From an uncultured bacterium (GTDB taxonomy: Bacteria; Verrucomicrobiota; Kiritimatiellia; RFP12; UBA1067), in assembly GCA_946401765.1 (NCBI GenBank), contig CAMIVJ010000055.1, forward strand, positions 1 through 11,283: 11,283 nt of DNA, written 5' to 3'. A program made the translations under genes and the position numbers. Under the pieces are notes generated by a model that did no database searches, was not told the DNA's origin, and was given only the letters and a program-made list of their open reading frames with translations. This document shows, piece by piece, positions 1-6,600 of this stretch. The stretch's first letter is position 1; each line of letters opens with the position of its first letter.

Positions 1-380
1 GTGCCCTGCGCGATTCCCGCCTTCGGATGCGCGTCCATGAACTCGACTAGCGCGGGAAATGGATTCTCGTGGAAGACGATGTCGGAGTTGACCAGCGTCA
101 CAAACTCCTTCGTGCACAGGGGATAGCCGAAGTTGTTCGCGCCGGCGAAACCGCCGTTCTTCGGCATGACGGCGAACTTCACGCCGTATTTGGCATAGCT
201 CTCCGCGAGGACGCGAGTCGCCTCATCGCCCGCGGCGTCGTCCACGATCACCGTCTCGGGCAGCTCGCCTCCGAAAGTGCGCAGCAACGAATCGACGCAA
301 TGCTTCACGAGCTCGGCGTTCTTGTATGCCGTGATCAGCACGGACACTCTGTCGATCACCCGGGCGGCCATGGGCTTCAT
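1..380 (-). CDS. Family 2 glycosyltransferase, N-terminal part (cut by window edge)
   Basis: The visible 126 residues are the nucleotide-sugar-binding half of a GT-A fold glycosyltransferase, which would transfer a sugar from an activated donor to a glycan or lipid acceptor at the cytoplasmic face of the membrane. After a short leader comes VSVLITAYKN (residues 12-21), then VIVDDAAGD (44-52, the acidic strand end that contacts the nucleotide), NGGFAGANN (75-83, typical of rhamnosyltransferase-like GT2 enzymes) and LVNSD (96-100), where the usual DxD metal motif appears as NSD. The C-terminal half lies beyond the left edge, so acceptor and linkage cannot be told. The start chosen is the ATG at 380, because it overlaps the stop of the upstream M28 gene as ATGA, suggesting translational coupling. 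A second in-frame ATG lies at 371. It is the last visible gene of the argC-parB-M28 run. The family call is firm; the specific function is unknown. Confidence 0.85.
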   Translation of the reverse strand, partial: MKPMAARVIDRVSVLITAYKNAELVKHCVDSLLRTFGGELPETVIVDDAAGDEATRVLAESYAKYGVKFAVMPKNGGFAGANNFGYPLCTKEFVTLVNSDIVFHENPFPALVEFMDAHPKAGIAQG

Positions 381-1333
381 GGCCCTTTCCGCACCGCCGG
401 CTGCGCGAGAAGGTTCACTAGCTCCGCCGTGATGCGCCCTGCGGCGTAGAGGCTGTCGGCGGAAATCTTGTCAATCGTATCGAGCGGCGTGTGCCAGTAG
501 TTGTTGAGGCCCGGCATAGTGCCGTAGTCGAAGTCGATGAGGCAGATGGCCGGGCAGCCAGCCTCCAGAAACGGACTATGGTCGTCGCCAACCACCATCG
601 CGTCCTGCAGCGACAGCATCTGCGGCAAGCCGGCCTTCGCGGCCGCCTTCGCGGCGCACGCCCTGAGCGCGGGAGTGCCGTTTCCCGGCACGGTGATGTG
701 CAGGTTGCGGTCGCCCAGCATGTCGAGGCAAATCGCAGCCTTCACTGCGCGCCGCTTGACGGCGAACTGTTCGACGACGTGGCGCGATCCCTGGAAGCCG
801 TCGTGCCTGCTGTAGGATATGCGGCACTCCTCAGCGTCAGTCCAAACCAGCATCACGTTGTGGTTCAGCCGTCCGGCGCGCGAGAGCGAACGCGCAAACG
901 CGAGCAGCAGGCCGGTGGTTGATGCGCCGTCATTCGCGCCCTGGAAACCATTTCCGATTCCCGGCACAGTGTCGAAATGCGAGATCAGCACTATCCAGGG
1001 GGCGGAGGGTTCGGCGCCGGGGAACTCTGCGATTACGTTCACGAAAGAAACGAGCGAGGACCGGCTGAGAGCCACAAAGGAGTCCAGGTGCGCGTTCGCG
1101 CCGGCGCGGCGTGCGGCGGCGCAGATCCAGTCTGCCGCGCGGCGGCCGCCAGGAGTGCCGGCGTCGCGCGGGGTGCAGTTCGTCACGAGGCCGACGGCCT
1201 CGGCGTAGGCGGTCTGCGCGTCCGCCGCAGTGAACTCCACGGGGCCAGCTGCGAGCGCGGCTACTGAGATCAGCGGCGCAAGGCAGCAAATTGCGGCGCG
1301 AAAGAGGCGCTGGGAGATGGAGATGCTGTCCAC
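377..1333 (-). CDS. Exported M28-family zinc peptidase / glutaminyl-cyclase-like protein
   Basis: A 318-residue protein with an N-terminal signal peptide: a hydrophobic stretch at about 11-29 ending in an ALA site, with no lipobox. The remainder fits the M28 aminopeptidase fold. Candidate zinc and catalytic residues are H119 and D121 (HFD), D135 (GANDGAS), E168/E169 (TDAEE), D204 (LDMLGD) and H281 (YWHTP). Several local signatures resemble glutaminyl-peptide cyclotransferase (QC) more than ordinary aminopeptidases: GSRH at 182-185 after the EE pair, DDHSPFLEAG at 250-259, and WHTPLDTIDKI near the end. It probably acts in the periplasm or outside the cell, either trimming N-terminal residues or forming N-terminal pyroglutamate; sequence alone does not decide. 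The start is GTG at 1333. An in-frame stop lies seven codons upstream, no ATG lies near, and this start retains the signal peptide. No clear ribosome binding site is seen. It sits 7 bases after parB and overlaps the glycosyltransferase by ATGA, so it is likely cotranscribed. Confidence 0.85.
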   Translation of the reverse strand: MDSISISQRLFRAAICCLAPLISVAALAAGPVEFTAADAQTAYAEAVGLVTNCTPRDAGTPGGRRAADWICAAARRAGANAHLDSFVALSRSSLVSFVNVIAEFPGAEPSAPWIVLISHFDTVPGIGNGFQGANDGASTTGLLLAFARSLSRAGRLNHNVMLVWTDAEECRISYSRHDGFQGSRHVVEQFAVKRRAVKAAICLDMLGDRNLHITVPGNGTPALRACAAKAAAKAGLPQMLSLQDAMVVGDDHSPFLEAGCPAICLIDFDYGTMPGLNNYWHTPLDTIDKISADSLYAAGRITAELVNLLAQPAVRKGP

Positions 1334-1340
1334 GGCTGAA

Positions 1341-2435
1341 CTAGTCCATCTTCACGCCAAGCAGGGCGAGGATGCGGTCGAGATCGTCGTTGTCGAGGAA
1401 GTCGATCTCAAGGACGCCCTTCACGTGCTTTCCGTTCGCGTGCGTCATGCCGCTCGTGAGGCGCACGGCACATCCGAGGTGCTTGTGTATCTCCTCGTTC
1501 AGCTGGCGGCAGTAGGCGTCTGGAATGTCGGGAATGCCGGCGCGGCGCTCCGTTGCAGGCGCGTGCAGCCTTGCGACGCGGCGCTCGAGCTCGCGCACCG
1601 TTATGCCTGGCGTTGGCAGCCCGGTGCGCGGGTCCGCGAACGTCACGCACGCATCGGCGAGCTCGCGTACCTCGGCTGCGTTTCCGTACTTGGAGAGCAC
1701 ACCCTGCAGCACCTTGGCGTGGCCGAGCGTGATCGCGCCGCGGCGCACGTAGTCGCGCACCTCGGGCGGAAGGTCGAGAAGTCCCACGAGATTCGCGACG
1801 GACGAGCGGTTCTTCTTGCCAACGCGGCGTGCCACTTCGTCGTAAGTGAGGTTGAAGCGCGTTCTAAGCGCCTGGTAGCCCTCGGCCTCCTCGATGGGGT
1901 TGAGGTCGTCGCGCATCAGGTTCTCGGTGATGGCGAGCACTGCTGCGCCTGCGTCGTCCACGTCCTTCAGCACCACGGGAACGAGCTTGAGGCCTGCCTC
2001 GATGGCGGCTCGCTGGCGGCGTTCGCCGCAGATGAGCTCCAGCTTGCCGTCGGCGCGGCGGCGGCAGGTGAGCGGCTGTATGACGCCGTTCTCGCGAATG
2101 GACTCCACAAGGTCGTCCAGCTGTTCGCGGCCGAACTCGGTGCGCGGCTGGAACGGGCAGCGCTCGATGTCCTGCGGCGGCACCTGCAGCACGCGCTCTG
2201 TCTCTGAGATCTCAGGTGTCGTGGCGGTCTGCGTGAAATGCGGCGTGGCCACAGGCGGCGCGACTGGCGCGGTGGGCGTGATGAGCGTATCAAGCCCTCC
2301 TCCAAGGCCGCGCCCGACATGGCCAAGGCCGCCGCGCTGCTGCCCCTTCATCGCCGCGCGGTTCGGCGGCTTCGGTCCGCTCGCCTTCTTGAGGAACGGG
2401 CTCTCGGGCCGCGCGTTCTTCTTCGCTGCGCTCAT
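1341..2435 (-). CDS. parB: Chromosome-partitioning protein ParB (CTPase, parS-binding)
   Basis: A 364-residue ParB/Spo0J family protein. ParB dimers load at parS sites, bind and hydrolyse CTP, slide as clamps, and work with the ATPase ParA to segregate chromosome origins. The N-terminal basic tail carries a GRGLGGGLDTLI box (41-52) like the conserved ParA-stimulating N-terminus. A Pro/Thr-rich linker (about 53-75) follows. The N domain has the CTP-binding motifs: CPFQPR at 93-98 (C-motif 1, usually NPxQPR), GERRQRAA at 137-144 and ENLMRDDLNPIEEAEGY at 171-187. A helix-turn-helix spans about 196-224, followed by GAITLGHAKVL. The C-terminal dimerisation region is about 300-364. The Cys in place of Asn at residue 93 is a small oddity. 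No parA is in the window; the upstream partner is argC, whose stop overlaps this ATG as ATGA. The length is somewhat above the usual 280-300, owing to the linker and N-terminal tail. Confidence 0.95.
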   Translation of the reverse strand: MSAAKKNARPESPFLKKASGPKPPNRAAMKGQQRGGLGHVGRGLGGGLDTLITPTAPVAPPVATPHFTQTATTPEISETERVLQVPPQDIERCPFQPRTEFGREQLDDLVESIRENGVIQPLTCRRRADGKLELICGERRQRAAIEAGLKLVPVVLKDVDDAGAAVLAITENLMRDDLNPIEEAEGYQALRTRFNLTYDEVARRVGKKNRSSVANLVGLLDLPPEVRDYVRRGAITLGHAKVLQGVLSKYGNAAEVRELADACVTFADPRTGLPTPGITVRELERRVARLHAPATERRAGIPDIPDAYCRQLNEEIHKHLGCAVRLTSGMTHANGKHVKGVLEIDFLDNDDLDRILALLGVKMD

Positions 2436-3505
2436 GGATACATCCCCGGCTTGTCGAGCCCGGCCGTCTCGGGGAAGCCGAACATCACGTTCATGTTCTG
2501 GAGGGCCTGCCCCGCCTGGCCCTTGACGAGATTGTCGATTATCGAGACGATGCGCAGCTTGCGCACGCGCTGGTCCACCGACACCACGATCTCGCAGCGG
2601 TTGGTGCCGCGCACGCTCATCGTGCCAGTGGCGGCGGTCGAGGGCAGCACGCGCACGAAGGCGCTTCCGGCGTAGAACTCGCGGTATATATCAAGCACCT
2701 CCTGCTCGGTCACGTCGCGCGTGAGGTCCCCGTAGAGCGTGGAGAGGATGCCGCGCGAGATGGGCAGCACCTGCGCGGTGAATATGATCTTCACGTCCTC
2801 GCCGCCCTGCAGCGAGAGTTCCCTCTCCACCTCGCACACGTGCTGGTGCCCGCTAAGCCTGTAGGCGTTGATCTGCTCGCAGCGCTCAGGGTAGTGGAAC
2901 TGCGGCTTCGCCTTCTTGCCAGCGCCGGAGACGCCGCTCTTGCAGTCGCACACTATGGACTGCGGCTTCACGAGGTGCGCCTTCGCGGCGGGCGACAGGC
3001 CGAGGATGCAGCTAGTCGCGAAGCAGCCGGGGTTGCCAACGAGGTTGGCGCGCGCGATCTCGGCGCGGTGCAGTTCGGGAAGGCCGTACACGTTCGTTCC
3101 GAGAAGCTCGGGCGAGAGATGGTTCGGGTCCCTGCCGAGGCGCGTCGCGTAGTCCTGGTATGCGGCGAGCGTGGTGAAGCGGAAGTCGCCGGAGTAGTCG
3201 ATCACCTTTGCGCCGAGGGCGAGCTCGCGCTTGGCGTCGGCCATGCCGACGCGGTCGGGCGTGGAGAAGAAGACCACGTCGAACGCGCCCTGCGCGGCGG
3301 GGTCGTCCGCGGCGAGAATCGGCATGTCGCAGTAGCCCGCGAGGTGCGGGTACACGTCGGATATCCTGCGCCCCGCGTCCTCGCGCGCCACGAGCGCGCC
3401 TATCTCCGCGTACGGGTGACGCAGAAGCAGATCAATGATTCCAAGGCCGCCGTAACCGGTGGCGCCAACGACTTTGACTTTTATCTTCTTGTTCATGTCC
3501 CTCAT
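2432..3505 (-). CDS. argC: N-acetyl-gamma-glutamyl-phosphate reductase
   Basis: A 357-residue cytoplasmic enzyme of arginine biosynthesis. It reduces N-acetyl-glutamyl phosphate with NADPH to N-acetyl-glutamate semialdehyde. Evidence: the Rossmann glycine motif GATGYGG (14-20), FFSTPDRVGM (79-88, the segment that carries NADP contacts), DYSGDFRF (103-110), the catalytic cysteine C161 in GNPGCFATS, the SGVSGAGKKAK segment (190-200), and HQH at 220-222, the family's HRH catalytic-histidine position. The length suits the type 1 enzyme (about 345). Two starts are possible, 3505 (MRDMNKK) and 3496 (MNKKIKV). The second leaves a more typical N-terminus and has GAGGGAC just ahead, only 2-3 bases away. 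The first lies about 5 bases after a -10-like TATGAT. It is the first gene of the minus-strand run and overlaps parB by ATGA. No other arg gene is visible. Confidence 0.95.
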   Translation of the reverse strand: MRDMNKKIKVKVVGATGYGGLGIIDLLLRHPYAEIGALVAREDAGRRISDVYPHLAGYCDMPILAADDPAAQGAFDVVFFSTPDRVGMADAKRELALGAKVIDYSGDFRFTTLAAYQDYATRLGRDPNHLSPELLGTNVYGLPELHRAEIARANLVGNPGCFATSCILGLSPAAKAHLVKPQSIVCDCKSGVSGAGKKAKPQFHYPERCEQINAYRLSGHQHVCEVERELSLQGGEDVKIIFTAQVLPISRGILSTLYGDLTRDVTEQEVLDIYREFYAGSAFVRVLPSTAATGTMSVRGTNRCEIVVSVDQRVRKLRIVSIIDNLVKGQAGQALQNMNVMFGFPETAGLDKPGMYP

Positions 3506-3539
3506 ATTCTATCATATCCTGTGCGTTCCGTGTGGGAAA
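3506..3539 (-). promoter_or_regulatory. Candidate promoter of the argC-parB-M28-GT2 operon
   Basis: On the minus strand a -10-like TATGAT (3516-3511) is preceded, 17 bases upstream, by TTTCCC (3539-3534), a poor match to TTGACA. An overlapping TAGAAT (3511-3506) with TGA ahead of it could act as an extended -10 instead. The first choice puts transcription start at about the ATG at 3505; the second puts it 2-3 bases before the ATG at 3496. Both imply a leaderless or near-leaderless argC message. The -35 is weak and the call rests on position and the AT-rich island, so confidence is low. Confidence 0.35.
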
Positions 3540-3586
3540 AGTTATGGCGACACAGGTTTTTCGGTTGTGAGCCGTACGGGATCATG

Positions 3587-3621
3587 GTGCAGGCAAGCGC
3601 CTGGCCTGCCCGCACCTGCAC
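3587..3621 (-). terminator. Hairpin just after the giant gene, possible weak terminator
   Basis: Six bases past the stop of the giant repeat gene there is a 7-base inverted repeat, GTGCAGG (3621-3615) and CCTGCAC (3593-3587). Nested inside it is an alternative compact hairpin CAGGC-GCTT-GCCTG (3603-3590), with a perfect 5-base stem and a 4-base loop. No U-tract follows on the minus strand, so this is not a classical intrinsic terminator. It could slow RNA polymerase or protect the 3' end, or be chance in GC-rich DNA. The rest of 3506-3627 holds only the argC promoter region. Confidence 0.3.
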
Positions 3622-3627
3622 TTCGCC

Positions 3628-6600
3628 CTAGCGCATGTAGAGGAGAGTGCCGCCGGAATACATCAGGCTGAGCGTGTTTCCGCCGCGCACCATCACCCTC
3701 CAGCCGCGCGGCAGCTCCGTTGCCACTTGCGGCGCAGACGTAATCTCGGTCTGGGACGTCAGTAGCGGGTAGCGTTCGTTGCGGTTCAGTTCTGGCGTGC
3801 CGGTGAATGCGATCGTAGCACGCGAAAGATCAACCGCCTCGACGGCAAGCGTGCCGCCGGAAACAATGTCCGCATAGTCGATCGTCCACGTGCCGTTGAC
3901 CGCGAGCGTGCCGTTCTCGAACGCGCCTGTACCCGAATAGAGTTCGTTCAGCTCGAAACTTGCACCGCCGAGATCGACCTTCGCAGAGCCAGATATCGCA
4001 AACGGCGCGTCTGCGGGAATCGTCTGCTGCAAAGGCAGATAGCCGGCCGTCGTCAATAGCGGCAGCTCGCCGCCGTTGGCAGTCGCCGTGAGCGGCGTGT
4101 AGTTCGCGGCCACCTCGGCATCGCGTCCCTCGAAGTCGATGCCGATGCCGATCCTGCCGTCGCCAAGCCAGCCCTGTGCCGACGGACCCGATCCGCCGCC
4201 GCCCTGATGGAGGCCGATGCGAATCGCGTGCGGACCCGGCGCAAGCGTGACGTTCGCCTTGGTCGGCGCATCCCAGCCACCGTTGTCGAGCACCACTCTG
4301 CCGTCGATCGTCAGATAGACGCTGTCATCGAAGTTCTCCACGAACGTCCAGGTGGCGTCGCTCGCGCCATGGTTCCAGATGTAGCCCTCGAACACGTAGT
4401 CGACATTCCTGTTTTCAACGCCTTCGACGATGTCGGTTTCCTGGTGGGCCTTGTTGGCGTAGTCAAGATTCGGCCACACCCCGGTTGCAGGGCTCGCCGA
4501 GGTGCGATAGCTGCCACCGGAGAGGAAGCCGCCGTAGAGCCCAATGCTGGACTGCACGAGCCTGAGCGTGCCTCCGTTCACATGCACCGCCGCAGGGGGC
4601 GCGAATTCCGGCTCCACGAATTCATCGGTCGTAAGCGTGAAGAGTGTGCCGTCGCCGTCGTCCGCCAAGGGCTGGAAATTGGCGGCGACCTGCTCCCCGC
4701 GGCCTTCGAAATCTACGGCAATGCCAAGGCCTGTATCCTTCATCCAGGCGTTGTCCGCGCCGTCGTTGGCCGATGGACCAGAACCGCCAGTGCCCTGCCA
4801 CACGACGAGGTGGAAGGCGTGCGGACCGGGCTCAAGCGAGATGGTGCCCAGCGTGGCCAAGTCCCATTGCTCATTGTTTAGCACCACCGTGTCATCGATC
4901 TTCAGATAGACGTTGTCGTCGAAGAATTCGGCGAACGTCCACGTTACTGTCTCCTCCGTGCGGTTCCAGATGTAGCCATCCCAGATGCAGCCGAGCTGTT
5001 TGTTGGCGAACGGATACCCGAAGACGCTCGTGACGCCGTCGCCAAGCGCCACGTCTGCGTACGCGAGATCCGTCACCACGTCGACGTGGTTCTCCTCCGT
5101 CGCCTTGAGCAGCCAGTCGTATTCGCCGTTCTGGAAGAGCATGTAGAGGCCGGGACGGCGCGCCGACTGGCGCTCGCCGCTCACCGTCACCTTCGCGTCG
5201 AGCGTCGAGACGGTCTCGGCGTCGCCGTTGACGATGATTTCGGTGGCGGCGAAAGACGACGCACGCAGCGTGCCGCCCGAGAGGGTAAGCGGCCCTTCCG
5301 GAAGCGTGGCGCCTTCAAGCGACAGCGTGCCGCCTGCCACCTCGACGCCCACGAAACCGTTCGCGCCAGTCAAGGCAAGCGTGCCTTCGCCCTTCTTGAC
5401 TATTGGACCTGCCGCGTTCGGCCCCATCGTGATGCTGGCCGCATCGAGCGTGATCGGCTGGTCGGTGCGCCGCCCGCCGCCGTAGAGCGTCACCGTGGGC
5501 TTTGATGTGTATCCCCAACCAGGGCAGGTGACGATAATGCCGCGCACCTTGCCGGACGTGGAATCGAAGTCGGCCACCGCCGTCGCGCCAGTGCCGCCGC
5601 CGCCAAGGATTGAGACGCTCGGCGGGCCTATCATGTCGTCGGCCGTGTAGCGGATCGCCTGCACGCCGTTGCCCTCCGGCGCCTGGATCGGGAGAAGCGT
5701 GTTGGTGTCTTTGCCGTCCGTGTCGAAGACCGCGCCCTTGGAGAACACATAGACGCCGTCGGGCAGGTATCCAGCATCGCCGAAGATGCTCTTGCCGTCG
5801 ACCATCGACTTGAGCGTGCCGCCGTTGAAGGTCACGTACGTCTGCGCGTTCTCGCCGCCCTGCTTCCAGAGACTGCCCGCGGAGAGCTCGCCGCCGTTGA
5901 GGTTGACCTGCCCGTGGAAATTGCTGCGGTTAGAAAGCTGCACGCCGCGCACCGCGTCGGGAGTGCCGAACTGCGCCGTGCCGCCGGCTATCGTGAAGAC
6001 GCCCTGTCCGCCGGTGGCGTTGTTGTCGTTGTTGTCGCCGAGATAGAGATCGGGCACGCTCTCGAAGCGGCCGCTGGTCTGATAGACTACGCCCGTGCCG
6101 CCACGGCTGAGGCCGAGCACGCCTCCAAGCACGTCCTTCTGGTGGAACACGCCACCCTTGATCGAGAGAATGCCCGCGCTGCGCAGATTCTGCGCGAGCT
6201 GCGAGTAGCCCATGAAGAACGTATCGCCGCCTCCGACCTCCCAGTAGCCGTAGCTGCCCTCGCCGGAGGCAAGGCGCCCGTCGCATCCCCAGCCGGCCCA
6301 GTTGACGATCTCGCCGCCGCGCTGATACACCGCGCCCTGCGAGTTCCTGCTTGTCGCCACGCTGATGCGGTTCGATATGACCGCACCGTCCATCACCTCG
6401 AGGACGCCCTGCACATGCTCCGCCCCGCTCGCGATGTAGAGCGCGTGGCTCGCCGTCTGGTACGGCTTGAGCTCGGTGTGGTAGAGAGCGTCCTCCTCCA
6501 GCACCATGCGCGCGCGTTCTGGCGCGTCGGCGTTTGCCGGGGCCGAATATCCAAGGCGCGTGTCGACGTCGCCGCAGTCGATCTCGGATGCGCGCACGCG

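Noticed and set aside
1230..2207. A 325-codon open frame on the plus strand opposite parB
   Set aside because: It lies wholly antisense to a well-supported ParB with intact motifs. Its composition is typical of a shadow frame.
3529..3542. DnaA-box-like TTTTCCCACA upstream of argC
   Set aside because: It has an extra C compared with TTWTNCACA and is a single copy, so an origin is not supported despite the nearby parB.
1341..3627. parS sites near parB
   Set aside because: I found no match to TGTTTCACGTGAAACA or close variants by eye; the only notable palindrome, at 5075-5090, does not fit the consensus.
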